Shown: positions 18,893-29,478 of the stretch, piece by piece | Position numbering within the stretch: the first letter of the stretch is position 1 | Layout: each line of letters opens with the position of its first letter | Assembly (NCBI GenBank): GCA_027493875.1 | Contig: JAOSJX010000012.1 | Coordinates: forward strand, 248,001 to 312,000 | DNA length: 64,000 nt | Direction: 5' to 3' | Source of the DNA: Deltaproteobacteria bacterium | GTDB taxonomy: Bacteria > Lernaellota > Lernaellaia > JACKCT01 | Notes under the pieces: model-generated | Databases searched by the model: none | Told to the model about the DNA's origin: nothing | Seen by the model: the letters and a program-made list of their open reading frames with translations, nothing else | Translations under genes and position numbers: made by a program

Positions 18893-20288
18893 ATGGCGAT
18901 GAGACGGTTTCTATCAGCGATTATTTTGGCGTTTCTCCCTTCGGTTTCGCTAGCTCAGCCCGCGGACTGGAGTTCATATTCGAGCTATTACACCGCCAGT
19001 GGAGCAATTTCGAGGAAGGAACGGATTGGGACGTTGTTTGGCAGGGAGAATTTTCTCTATCGACAATGCCGGTATTGGGCGGGTGGTTTGATCTTAAGAT
19101 TAATAGCAACTATAACGGTCCGTACTGCGTCGGCATAATAGTCTATAAATCTAAGGCGGAGGTCGGCGCAAGCATCACCGAAGGAGACATATACGGATAT
19201 TTCGCGACAAAAAAAGATCATGTTCCGAACCCATTGGATTGTGACAATCTCGTCAATCTGTCTGACGAGAATCCGGGAATTCGAGCAATACACGCCCCGG
19301 CATTCTCTTCCTCCACGGAGACGGGACGCGGGGATCGTTTCTTCAGGCGATGGAGATGGCGCGCATTACGTCGACGGATGACGTGCCCAAGTTTGTTCTC
19401 ACGATCTCCGGGCCGGGCCAGCAGTACGATTGCTCCGATCCCTATCCCTACGAATGGTACACGACGGATGCATGGATGCCGGAGTGTTTCCTGCCAAATG
19501 GGGGCTTCGGCGATCAAATCAGCTTCGGCGAATCGATGACACACAGCGATGAGGATTCGGACAACGAATATCTGGACGGTTTCTACGCCGACAGCACGCC
19601 GCCCGACGAAGAGCACAGCTATTTCTTCGGCTACGTGTTGGCGACGTTAAGAGGAATAAACTTTTTCAAGCAAGTCTTGGATGTCGATCATAACAGCGGC
19701 GGCGCCCAGGTTACGAACGGAAAGCTGGTCGTGGGCGGAATTTCCGTGGGTGGCATCGTGGCCCTTTTGGCCAACAGCGTGGACGATCGTCTCGACGGCG
19801 CGTTCACCTGGGAGGCGACCGGCGCGCAGGAGTACAGCTTCAAGACGCTGGGCGTATGGATGGCCAACCGGCTTGCGTCCAATTCCACGTACGATCCTTA
19901 TGCTTTTATCGACTGCGACGATACGTCGCCCGATGCGTTGACGAAAAAAGCCTGCGAAATGCTGGATTACTACGACCCGGTCAACTTCGTCCGAAAAAAT
20001 CCTGTGCTGATCGTGACGGGCGCGCAGGACGAAACCTTTACGCCCGTCGCATATCAAGCGGCCTACAACGACTACGTTGCGGATGACTGCGGCGGGACCT
20101 GCCCGAAGGTCTCGCGCGCGCTCATCGGCGACGTGGACCATTTGTATTTCCTCATGCTCACGGACAAAATGGAGCTGCGTTCAATGGAGGCCTACGGAAA
20201 CAAGGATCCGAGTTATGACGACAATCCGGCGGCGGACTATTACGCCGTCAGCACGCAGGCGTTTTCCATTCGGCATTTCGTGCACTAA
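18893..20288 (+). CDS. Secreted alpha/beta hydrolase (N-terminal part)
   Basis: It starts with a Sec signal peptide (RRFLSAIILAFLPSVSLAQPA). Two frame breaks (near 19005 and near 19290) split an otherwise continuous protein. The hydrolase core begins GILFLHGDGTRGSF, the nucleophile elbow is GGISVGGIVAL, the acid follows in VTGAQDETFTP and the His in GDVDHLYFL. The order and spacing fit a serine esterase or dienelactone-hydrolase-like fold. An in-frame TAA at 20286 ends it, yet the same frame continues for 459 more codons (next feature). An AAGGGGAA ribosome site precedes the ATG, and the gene follows the Asp-rich lipoprotein by 22 bp. Confidence 0.7.
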
Positions 20289-21665
20289 TCAATCAACGGA
20301 CAGGACTACTTCGATCCCCCGACGCCGATTGAAATCGACCTTTCGGTGAACGGAGACGTTTATACCTACACGTTGACCAACTGCTATTCGGAATCCTACA
20401 CGCCCGAGCCGGATGAAGTTCGATTCAACGTGACGGTCGACGGATTCTTTCATACGTTGCCCGCGTGCAACGTCGGCGACCTCAATGAACAGGCGGGAAC
20501 CTACCGATTAGATGACGGCGACGAGCCGCTCTACCTCTATAACTCCAACTGCCGTGACGGGCAGGGCGTTCTCAATCGCAAATGCGCGATCAGCGAATCC
20601 AATATTGTTCTGCTCGATACCGGAGATGTTTTTCTCGGGGTGAATGCGGGCGCTCCGTCAGGTACGGTTTGCAAGCAATTTCAAGTGATCTTCGACGGCA
20701 TCGATCCGCCGGACAATTTCGCGGCGTGGGTAGAATGGCGGTATCAGGTGGAGGACATCGGCCGGGTGGCCGTTACGGGAGAGATCGGCTGTCCGAATCT
20801 GGGAGATGATGACGACGATGACGAGTGCGCGTACGGCGAAATCACGCAGGCTTGCGTTCGCGACAAGCTGATTTTCGGTGAGGGATATCCGGCCTATCAA
20901 ATCAATCCTGATATTGAGTGGATTCATCTCAAGGTCAGCGATGAGGAGGACATCGGGACGTACGTGATCGACCAATACGAGGAATTCGGCGGAATGGTTT
21001 CGGTGCCGTTCGCGGATGTCGAGGTGCTTGAGCAGGACACGGGGGACTCCTATGGAACACCCATAACCGGGACGGCGGACGCGTTCGGTTGGGTCATGTT
21101 GGAGGACATCCCCGATGACACGGTGGCGATCAGGGCTGAGGCGAATGGCTACGCGGCGACGGTGGAATATTTCTTCCCGGTCCCGGTCCAACCGGACTTC
21201 GGGATTCTTCTTTTCCCCGATGACGTGGTGGACGACTGGTACGACGAAGTCAGCGAGACGCGCGAATCGGGCAAGGCAACCCTGTTCGTCCTGGTCGAAT
21301 ACGCGAGTCCCGATTTCGAGACTTACGAGTCGGTCGGGTGCGCCGAAGCGTCACTCGATGTGGCCGGGGACGTGTACTACGTGGCGCCGAATATTTATGA
21401 CGAATGGCTGCCTGATCCTAACCGCGATCCTTCCGACCCCATCGAGGACGGCGAAGGGACGTATCACGAGGAAGGCGAGACGGTCTCGTCGTTCGTGGCG
21501 ATGAACGTGACGCCCGGCGAGGTAACCGTCGCCATCGACGCGGACGGCGAGGAAGAAGAACTCGTCATCCCCGACGTGTGCGCGGACTGCTTCGTCAACA
21601 CCTACATCACCTATTGGACCACGTCCTACGCTTCCAACCCGACCGGCACGTGGTGTACGGAGTAA
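20289..21665 (+). CDS. Beta-rich C-terminal part of the secreted hydrolase, or separate ORF
   Basis: Same reading frame as the preceding gene, beginning right after its TAA. It has no signal peptide and no convincing start (first GTG near 20346), although its content looks extracellular: Cys pairs, a short DDDDDDE run, and a carboxypeptidase-regulatory-like beta domain (PFADVEVLEQDTGDSYGTPI). The simplest reading is that it is the C-terminal region of the 18893 protein, cut off by a nonsense codon or base error. It ends TGTWCTE. No enzymatic motif seen. Confidence 0.5.
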   Translation, partial: SINGQDYFDPPTPIEIDLSVNGDVYTYTLTNCYSESYTPEPDEVRFNVTVDGFFHTLPACNVGDLNEQAGTYRLDDGDEPLYLYNSNCRDGQGVLNRKCAISESNIVLLDTGDVFLGVNAGAPSGTVCKQFQVIFDGIDPPDNFAAWVEWRYQVEDIGRVAVTGEIGCPNLGDDDDDDECAYGEITQACVRDKLIFGEGYPAYQINPDIEWIHLKVSDEEDIGTYVIDQYEEFGGMVSVPFADVEVLEQDTGDSYGTPITGTADAFGWVMLEDIPDDTVAIRAEANGYAATVEYFFPVPVQPDFGILLFPDDVVDDWYDEVSETRESGKATLFVLVEYASPDFETYESVGCAEASLDVAGDVYYVAPNIYDEWLPDPNRDPSDPIEDGEGTYHEEGETVSSFVAMNVTPGEVTVAIDADGEEEELVIPDVCADCFVNTYITYWTTSYASNPTGTWCTE

Positions 21666-23459
21666 AAAAGTGAGCAACGATGGGGCGCGGCCAATGCCGC
21701 GCCCTCACTCTTGCGCGGCATCGCTTCCGCGGCGAGCAGGTGGCCTTTGAGGAATTGGCGGTAGGGCGCTTCTTCCTCGGGCTGCAAGCCCACCGGGAGC
21801 GGCGCGTCGGCCGCGCGGGAAATCGCCTCCTCGTCGGCCAGGCCGTACCAGATGTGACCGATGACGGCGCCGACCTCGATCACCGCACGGGCGTCCGGAT
21901 CGATCGCGGCGAGGTCGCTGCGAACGATGTCGCTGTCCCATTGCCGGCTCGACGCAACGCCGCACCCGATGCCGAGCCGGCAATAGGGCCACCAGCGTTC
22001 CGGGATCGCCGCGCACTTGTCGACCGCGACTTGCAGGCTGCCGATGTGGAAAAGCCCGTAGGTGATCCCCGCTCCGAAGGACATGCTGCGCTTGGCGTGA
22101 TCGGGAACGCGCTCGATCAGTCCCGGGACCTCCGCCGGGCTGCGTCCCCACTTGCTGCCGATCTCGAGATAGATCACGTCGCGGTCGAACGCGGGGCGTT
22201 TGAGCCGGTCGAGTTGCGGATGCGCGAAGTCAAGCATCGCCGCGTTGCCCGCGACGCCGATGGCGAGAAGGATGCCGAGCCCGCCGAGCGCGGCGATGCG
22301 GCCTTGCTTCGACGCGCGGGCGAAAACGACGGCGGCGCCGGAGCGACATCATCGGGTAAAGCTGAAATATATGGGCGTGTGTCTCCGGGTCGCGGCCCTC
22401 CCATGTCGTGGCGAAAAGCCCGTACCCCGACAAAACGTACGCGCAGAAAAACGCCGCCGAGTAGATCCAGGGGACGGCGGACGCGAGGGCCGCTTCCGCG
22501 CCGGTCTTTCCCTCGCCGCGCGGCAGCATGGCGCGCACCCACGCTCCGAGCCGCGCCCGCTGAATCCAAAGAAAGGTAGCGCCGGCCGCGAAAAGCACGA
22601 TCTCATAGGATATAACTTACCGCCTTGTCGAGCACCGCATGGCCGAGCCGGATGTGCATGCCCGCGGCGAAATCGCGCGTGAGCAGATCGAACGCGCGGC
22701 GAGCGACCTGAATAATCCACGGCGTGTCCGACGAGCGCGCCATGGCGTCGCTGAAGCGGTACAGGCCCCAGAATTCGTGCGTGATGTTGTAGGCGAACCA
22801 CGGCGAAAAGCCGACGAGCGTAAAAGCGGCGGCGATCCAAAAAAATTCCGCGACCGCCACAAACGCGTTTCGGCGAGATGCCAGACAAAAACGCACGTCA
22901 CCGGCGCGACGAGATACCCGTAATGCACCCACGTGCCGAAACCCCAGAGAAAGCCGAGAACCGCCGCGCGCGCCGTCGTGCGCTTCCTTCGAAAAGAAAT
23001 TCATGAAAGAGAAAAAGCGTGAGCGCGGTGAGCGCCGCGGTTTCGGCGTAGTTGCCCCAGGGCAGGGCGGTGATCTGCGTGAGGTAGGGAATCGGCGCCA
23101 GCGCGAGAAGCGCCGTGTAAACGGCCGCGCGCCGTCCCGCGAGCTTTTTCGGCCCATGCGGTCTGGCACAGCACCAGCAGAAGAGTCGTGGCCAGTGACA
23201 CCGCCTTCAGGCCGACGAAGGTGCGTCCGAGGGCGGCAAAAAAAGGAATTGTCAGCAGTCCGAAAAAAAAGGTTCCGCCTTCGTAGTCGCCCGGCTGGTA
23301 TTCGAGCAGCGGCAACGGCGGGCCGTCCATCACGAGCGCGGCGATACTGCCGGTCTTGTACTCTTCTTCGTCATAGACGAATTCCGAAAAACACAGAAAC
23401 AAGACGCGCACGGCAATGACCGCCAAGGTGACGGCGATGAGAAAATTCCGCCGCGTCAT
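21626..23459 (-). CDS. GT-C-like membrane glycosyltransferase (PMT/ArnT type)
   Basis: About 610 residues rebuilt from several frames (breaks near 23150, 22990, 22880, 22600 and 22330). It starts MTRRNFLIAVTLAVIAVRVL; after the first membrane helix comes the acidic motif FVYDEEEYKTG, the position of the catalytic Asp/Glu in GT-C lipid-linked sugar transferases. Many further helices follow, then a soluble C-terminal domain (VIYLEIGSKWGRSPAEVPG). The ORF as it stands ends at 21626, overlapping the facing gene; a TGA at 21705 in another frame may be the true end. Its start overlaps the stop of the upstream lipoprotein gene as ATGA. Donor and acceptor unknown. Confidence 0.6.
21683..21704 (-). 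terminator. GC-rich hairpin between convergent genes
   Basis: Perfect 9-bp stem GGGCGCGGC/GCCGCGCCC with loop CAAT. An outer GTGAG/CTCAC pair extends it, and on the minus strand this is followed by a T6 run, fitting an intrinsic terminator for the membrane glycosyltransferase-like gene. It may also act on the plus strand. Confidence 0.5.
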
Positions 23460-24802
23460 GAGGCACGCCCGATTGTGGAGGCGATCGTCTCGGCGCTGGA
23501 GCCGCCTTCAACGGTGAAATCCGTTTCGCGGTTCTCGACCGAACGCGAGGCGACGACGCGCCCGCGCTCGCTCCCCGTGATGAACGCGATGCCGCGGCGG
23601 TTGCCCGTCGCCGTGAATCCGTTCACCAGTGCGTCATCCGTGTCGTAAAGGAAGAGCAAACCTTCCCATCCGTTTCCCGTGCTTCGGCCGCCGAGCACCG
23701 CCGCGCGCGGCGAGGATCTGATCGAAATCCCCTGGTAGCCACAACCGTCGACGCGCGCGTTCAGGATCGTTCCCGCCGGCGCATAGTAGAGGAAAATACC
23801 GTGGCGTTCGCATCGCGTCACCGTGCACTCCTCGGTCACGCTTCCGAAAGAGCCCTGAATGTCGATGCCGGAGTCGGCGTAATTTCAGAATAACAAAACC
23901 GCGGATGTGGATGAAATCCGCTTCCGCGTGAATGCCGTCTTCAAGCGGCGTTTCGCCGCCTTTCGCGCCGTCGAGAATCGGCGCCGGCTGGCCCGGCCAC
24001 GCCGCGAGCACGGTCGGCGCGTTCGGCGTTCCCCACTGGTCGGCGCGAATCGTGACCGTTTCGCGAAACGGTTCGCCCGCGTCGCCGGAGGTCGCGAAAA
24101 CGCGGTCGCCGGCACCCGCGCGCAATCGTTCCACGGCTTTTGCGATGGTGCGCAGCGGTGCGTCTTCGGTCCCGGGCGCGTCGTAGCGTCCGCGAGACGC
24201 GTCCACGTACCACGTCGTTCCGCCAGCCGGAAGATAGGGGAGACCTTCGTCGCCGAAGCGCGACGGATCGCCCGGATCGAACGCCGCGAGCAACCGGCCG
24301 GCGTCGGGCGCATCGGACTGCGCCACCGCGCGTAAGGCGTCGAGAGCCGCCGCCCCTTTTTCATGAACGGCTTTTTCGAGAAACTCCCAACCCTGTTTGT
24401 CGCGAAGACGCGCCAGCGCAAAGTATGCCGCGGTGCGCACGCGTTCGTCGTGCCCCGACGCGGCATCGATCAAGGCGTCGACGGAATCCGAGTCACCGAT
24501 TTCCCCCAAGGCCCAGACGCATGCCGACCGAACGGCCGGCGCCCGCTCGACCGCCACGCATCGCCGCAGCGCGTCCGAGGCGTCCTGATCGCGGATCGCC
24601 CCGAGCATCACCGCGGCGAATTTTTTTGAACGTCGCGGTCGTCGTCCGGGTAGGCCAGCATCTCGCGGAAGGACGCGGCATCGGTCCGTGGGATGAAACG
24701 GCGGGTGTCGGCCGCGCCGGTCGGGGCTTCACGCGTGCACGCCGCGCATGCGCAAAACAGGCACACGATCAAAAACGCGCGCCGGATGGTTTTCGTGAGC
24801 AT
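23456..24802 (-). CDS. Lipoprotein with HEAT repeats and right-handed beta-helix
   Basis: About 448 residues. The lipoprotein signal is MLTKTIRRAFLIVCLFCACA followed by the lipobox Cys. HEAT/PBS-lyase-type repeats (about residues 60-150: VRSACVWALGEIGDSDSVDAL) lead to GGTTWYVDASRGRYDAPGTEDAPLRTI-type sequence typical of right-handed beta-helix proteins, and then the helix repeats. Breaks at about 24625 and 23885 are frame errors. The family includes polysaccharide-binding or -cleaving proteins, but no catalytic set is visible. It is translationally coupled to the downstream GT-C-like gene, suggesting a shared role in surface polysaccharide (inference). Confidence 0.68.
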
Positions 24803-24839
24803 GGGGCCGGATAGTAGCACGCGCGCTAAACGCAAAAAG

Positions 24840-24869
24840 AAGACGGCGGAGCCGAAGCTCCGCCGTCTT
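24840..24869 (-). terminator. Intrinsic terminator after the lamin-tail protein gene
   Basis: 13-bp perfect stem AAGACGGCGGAGC/GCTCCGCCGTCTT with loop CGAA. On the minus strand the stem is followed by CTTTTTGCG, so it ends transcription of the gene at 24894-26639. Confidence 0.8.
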
Positions 24870-24893
24870 TCGTTTGATTCCATTATTGTCGCG

Positions 24894-26639
24894 TCAGCAG
24901 CCGGAGCAGCCCCCGCAACCGTCATCGTCGTCATCATCGTTGTCGTCGTCATCGTCCGCGGCGTCGTCATCCGCGTCATCGTCCGCGTCGTCGTCCGCGT
25001 CATCGTCGGCGTCGTCATCCGCGTCGTCGTCGTCGCCGGGAACGTTGCACGCGTTGGCCTCGCCGGGGGTGGGCGTTCCGTTTTGCCAGGTATTTGAGAG
25101 GTCCTCGCTTGTTTCGTCATGCGTTGACCCGTCAAAGCGGCAGCCGTTGTTATCCCCCGTTTTTTCTTCCGCGCCTTCATCGGGATCGCATCGTTCGAAG
25201 CTCTGATCCGTCGGATTCGCGGACGAGGAGATCAAATCCTGGTCCGTGGTCGCCGTGTCGTCCTGATAGTCGCTTTCAAGAGCGTCCGCATCGACGCCGT
25301 CAATCGAAACATCGGTTTTGTCGACGAAGCCGGACTTGTCACCCCACCCGGCGATATCGCAGTCGCAGACGAGGTCGTCCTCGCCGTCCCAATAGTAGAG
25401 CACGACGGCCGGACCGTCTTGCGTCAGATCGCCTTGATCGTTGATCGAGCCGGTAAAGGCTTCCATCAATTCCTGAACGCCGTCCGCGCCGCCTTCCTCG
25501 TACAACTCGTAGTCCGGGTCGAAGCCGTACTTGGCGTTGAAGTTGGTCGTCCCCGAAAGGCTGACGACGACGAAGTCGCCCGGGTCGATGCCCTTGCCGT
25601 TGCTCGGGAACTTGGCGTTGAAATAACCGCCCGCGCCTGATTTCGTGTCGACCGTCGCATCCTGCGTCACGACGCCGTAGTAGAGGTCGCTGTTCGACAG
25701 GTAGATATTGCCCAAGCCGATCCACTGGTCGGTCGGGTTGTACAATTCGACGAAATCGTCCGACGTGCTCACCGCGACGATTTCATTGAGCAGCGGACAC
25801 ATCTCGGGAACGAACTCGTAAAAATCGTCGTCATCGTCGATATCGTCGTCATCGACGTCGTCATCCACGTCGTCGTCGACGTCATCGTCAACGTCATCGT
25901 CGGCATCATCATCCACGTCGTCATCGACATCGTCGTCGGCGTCGTCATCGGGGTCGGGCGGCGGACGATCCGCGCCCCCATCGTCGGTGGGGCCGCCCTG
26001 GTCCGGGTCGTCGATCTCGAAAACGATCCAGTCGCAGTGCTGGATCAAGCCGTCTTCGCCGATGCGGATCGGCCATTCGCCGCGAATCGGCTCGTTGGGG
26101 CCGTAGATGATCGGGTTTTCGTCGGTGCCGAAGACATCACGCCGGTGGGCGGTGGGCTGCATGTCCGGACCGCCGAGGAGGTCCGCGCTTGTCGGCGTAA
26201 TGAAAATCCTCAGTGAGGCGCCGCCCGGCAGCGCCTTCGCGTTGATCTTTAACCGGAAGTTCGGGCCCTTTCCGTCGGCGAGGTCGCCGTTGATGTCGGG
26301 GTGCAGCCCGAGCTTCGGGTTCTGCGCGTAGCCGGGAGGCTCCGAGTAGCCCTGGGCGACGATCTTCCAGCTTCCGTCCGGATTGCGTTGAACGTACGCG
26401 CGGTCGCCGGGTGTGAAGCCGTCGTCCCAAACCCCGGGATTCACGATCGACTGCTGCAGCGGCGCGATACCGAGATGCTGCCCCGAGTCGTTGTAGTGAT
26501 CGACAAAATATTGCCAACCGTTTGTTTCGCCGTCCTTCGGCCACTTGTAGGGTTCTTCCGCCCAAACGCTGACGGCAACCGCCACCGAAAGGACAAAGAG
26601 GAGCGCCAGAGCGAGTAGCAATGTGCGACGATGGGACAT
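24894..26639 (-). CDS. Secreted lamin-tail-domain protein with Asp-rich tail
   Basis: Intact, 581 residues from MSHRRTLLL; the ribosome site GGGAGGTGG decides this start. A Sec signal (cleavage about AVSVWAEE) is followed by a beta-rich N-terminal domain, an Asp-rich spacer of about 55 residues (DDDVDDD repeats), a lamin-tail domain (LLNEIVAVSTSDDFVELYNP), and a second Asp-rich run that ends GCGGCSGC. Lamin-tail domains in bacteria occur on secreted nucleases and surface proteins. The Asp runs may bind Ca2+ or space the domain from the surface. No catalytic motif seen. Confidence 0.85.
   Translation of the reverse strand: MSHRRTLLLALALLFVLSVAVAVSVWAEEPYKWPKDGETNGWQYFVDHYNDSGQHLGIAPLQQSIVNPGVWDDGFTPGDRAYVQRNPDGSWKIVAQGYSEPPGYAQNPKLGLHPDINGDLADGKGPNFRLKINAKALPGGASLRIFITPTSADLLGGPDMQPTAHRRDVFGTDENPIIYGPNEPIRGEWPIRIGEDGLIQHCDWIVFEIDDPDQGGPTDDGGADRPPPDPDDDADDDVDDDVDDDADDDVDDDVDDDVDDDVDDDDIDDDDDFYEFVPEMCPLLNEIVAVSTSDDFVELYNPTDQWIGLGNIYLSNSDLYYGVVTQDATVDTKSGAGGYFNAKFPSNGKGIDPGDFVVVSLSGTTNFNAKYGFDPDYELYEEGGADGVQELMEAFTGSINDQGDLTQDGPAVVLYYWDGEDDLVCDCDIAGWGDKSGFVDKTDVSIDGVDADALESDYQDDTATTDQDLISSSANPTDQSFERCDPDEGAEEKTGDNNGCRFDGSTHDETSEDLSNTWQNGTPTPGEANACNVPGDDDDADDDADDDADDDADDDADDDAADDDDDNDDDDDDGCGGCSGC
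24918..25040 (-). repeat. GAC-type repeat encoding C-terminal Asp run
   Basis: Near-perfect reiteration of GAC/GAT/GCG codons, read on the minus strand as DDDADDD units immediately before the Gly/Cys-rich C-terminus. Confidence 0.8.
25824..25955 (-). repeat. GAC/GTC-type repeat encoding internal Asp spacer
   Basis: Reiterated 12-bp units read on the minus strand as DDDVDDD and DDDADDD between the N-terminal and lamin-tail domains of the same protein. Confidence 0.8.
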
Positions 26640-26817
26640 CATCCACCTCCCGTCCGCGAAGACATTCATGTTGTGCGGTCCCAACGCTAGCACAATGGCG
26701 CTCGTTCGACAACGAAAATTTCGGCAAAAAGCTTATAACATGTTAATAATACTTGATATTTTATGAGTAAGAGGCGTCTCCATTGACACCGCTTGCGCGA
26801 CGGGCCTAATGGTTTGA
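26640..26817. promoter_or_regulatory. Divergent AT-rich promoter region
   Basis: Separates the lamin-tail gene (minus) from the M14 peptidase gene (plus). The middle 26,715-26,770 is very AT-rich and contains several -10-like strings on both strands. On the plus strand a TTGACA at 26783 could be a -35 box, but the matching -10 is weak and would leave almost no leader. Shared regulation of the two secreted proteins is inference. Confidence 0.4.
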
Positions 26818-29478
26818 ATGAAACGACGCGGCATCCGATCTTTCCTGTTGTTTCCGCTGGTGCTGATCGTGACCTGCGGTTTCTGGTCAACGGCAAATCC
26901 CGCTTGGGGCTGGTCCGACGAGCGCGAGTTATTGGTCGTCGCGGACATCGAGAATCCCGCGGACGTCGCCGCCCTCCGTGATGTTCCGGGACTGATCATT
27001 GAAGAAACGTATGACGGGTGGGCGCAGGTGCGTTTGACGGAGTCGGCCTACGAGCAGTTCAAAGACTGAATCTCGCACACGAGATTGCCGTCACCGATCT
27101 GCGCGCCTGGCATTTTCGAAATGCGCAGGCCGCGTGCGTTCCGTGCGGAGATTGGCACGACCATGATTGGATGATGACTCAGGCGGACGCCTGCGCCGCG
27201 GATCATCCGGATATCTGCGCCGTGTCGGACATCGGAACGTCGGCCGGCGGGTACCGGATTGCGGCGGTAAAGATTTCGGACAACGTCGGCGACCATGAAG
27301 ACGAGCCCGCCGTGCTTTTCGAGGGATCGGTTCACGGCAACGAAGTCGTCGGCGCCGAAGTGAACGTTCACATGATGAACTATCTCACGGACAATTTCGG
27401 CCTCGCGCCCGACGTGAATTTTTCTTATCGAAGAGCGCGAAATCTACTTTCTCTTCTCGACCAACCCGGACGGTCTGTGTGCGTGCTCGCGCTATAACGA
27501 CAACGGCGTCGACCTGAACCGTGATTCCGGTTTCGGCTGGCACCACGACGGAAGCTCGCCCGCGCCGCTGTCTCAGCCCGAGTCCCGCGCGATCTGGAAC
27601 ACGTGGCGCGGCCGGCCCTTCGCGTTTTCGACAAGCTGGCACGGCGGCGACGAAGTCTTTCTTTACGCGTGGAGCTTCACCCATGAGGTACCGCTCGACG
27701 TCGCCGAGTACGAATTTCTCGGCGCCGACTACGTCGGCCTCCATCCTTATATCGATGACTACGAGCAAGGTGTCGGCTTGTACGCGCTGCCGTATCACGG
27801 TTCCACGAAGGACACGGCGTACGGTTCGTTCGGATCTCTGGCGTGGACCATCGAACTTTCGACGATCAAAGCGCCGGACTTTGCGACGAGGTACGCGTCG
27901 TACATGGCGGACAACGAAAGCACGGTGCTGCGTCTGATCGATCTCGCCGGCGCGCAGGGCCTTGAGGGCGTTGTGACGGATGCCGACACGAGCGGTCCGT
28001 TGGCCGCGACGATCGAAGTGAACGGCCGGATGATCGCCTACGCCGATCCCGACAACGGCGCGGTCCATCGTTTTCTCCTGCCGGGAATTTACGACCTGAT
28101 CGTTCGCGCGAACGGCTACGAGCCGGCCGAGATGCACGGCGTCACCGTGAACGCGAATCAACTTGCCGATATTTCCGTGGCCTTGGAGCCGGAAGACGAA
28201 CCGCGGGCGTACCTGCATCAGGTTCTTTACAACTTCAGCTCGGTCGATGAAGCGACCGCGGAGCAGGGATTTTTTGTTCTCGGCCCGCCTGACGGCCGGG
28301 CGTTTCCGATCGGCATTCAACAAAATCTTTCCGGCCTGGGCGCGACGGATAGTTTTCTCGTGGCGGATTTCGGGGCGGCGGGTCTCGGCGACGCATCGGG
28401 CGACGATTTCGCGGTGTTCGACGGAGACGCCACGGATGCGGAACCGTATTCGGTGTTCGCGTCCACCGGTGACGCGTTCGGGCCGTGGACCCTGGTGGGC
28501 GAGGGCGCCGGAACGCAGGCCTTTGATCTTGCCGACGCGCCGCTCGCGGCGGTGCGTTATTTGAAAATCGCGCATCGCGAGACCGTCCGCGGCAAGGCCG
28601 ACGACAACGGCTTGGAGCTCGACGCGGTCGGCACGCCGACGACGCAAGCGAATTTTCTGGCGGACGTTACGCAGGGCCCGCCGCCGCTGACGGTGCGGTT
28701 TACGGACCATTCCGTCGGGTCGCCGACGAGCTGGGCTTGGGATTTCGGCGACGGCGGATCGAGTACCGAAACCGATCCCGAACACGTGTACGCCGAGGAC
28801 GGCGTGTACACCGTATCGCTCTCCGTCGTCGGACCGCTCGGCGGGAATACGCATACGAAAACCGATTATATCGTCGTCGCTTCGGAATTCCCCGCCGCGT
28901 CCTTCGACGCGCAGCCGAAAAACGGTTTGCCGCCGCTCGACGTTTCGTTCCTTAATTTTTCCACGGGGACGATCGACGAAACGCGTTGGGACTTCGGCGA
29001 CGGCGAAACGTCGGCGGAAACGGAACCGGCGCACCGCTACACCGCCGCCGGAACGTATACCGTCTCGCTGACCGTCTCCGGCCCCGCCGGCTCGGACAAC
29101 GCGGTCATGGACGGCATGATCGTCGTCGGATGCCCGGCACCCGAGGCGGATTTCAACTATGGTCCCGACGAAGGTCCCGCCCCGCTCACGGTCGATTTCG
29201 CGAACGCGACGGACTCGGTGGAAGGATGCGGGACGGCCGCGTTGTGGGATTTTGGCGACGGTGGCGAGGGCTCCGGAAACGAAATCCGGCACACGTATGC
29301 CGAGCCGGGCGTCTACTCCGTCGGCCTGCTTGTCTCGACGCCGGGCGGCTCCGACCACGCGTTTAAAAACAACATCATTAAGGTCGGCGTGGACGGTTCG
29401 TCGGACGACCTCGACGACGACGCCGATGATGATGACGACGATGACGGAGGCGGCGGCGCATGCGGATGTTCCTCATAA
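26818..29478 (+). CDS. Secreted M14 zinc carboxypeptidase with PKD domains and Asp-rich tail
   Basis: About 886 residues with two frame breaks (near 27065 and near 27425). Order: signal peptide (CGFWSTANPAWG), pro-region, then an M14 domain with the zinc motif GSVHGNEVVGAE, STNPDG and VDLNRDSGFGW, the third zinc ligand in STSWHGGDE and the catalytic Glu in AWTIELST. A carboxypeptidase-regulatory beta domain (GLEGVVTDADTSGPL), a further beta domain and three PKD domains (WDFGDGG, WDFGDGE, WDFGDGG) follow. The C-terminus is Asp-rich and ends GGGGACGCSS. A secreted metallopeptidase with surface-attachment modules. Confidence 0.85.

Noticed and set aside
20346-21665. Independent intracellular gene starting at GTG 20346
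   Set aside because: The open frame extends upstream to the TAA with related sequence and no ribosome site marks the GTG, so a continuation of the hydrolase is more likely.
24918-25040. Regular repeats that might be a CRISPR array
   Set aside because: No conserved repeat plus unique spacer pattern; it is a coding Asp-codon tract.
27385-29358. 657-codon minus-strand ORF
   Set aside because: Shadow of the M14/PKD gene; no recognisable motif and arginine-rich composition typical of antisense frames in GC-rich DNA.
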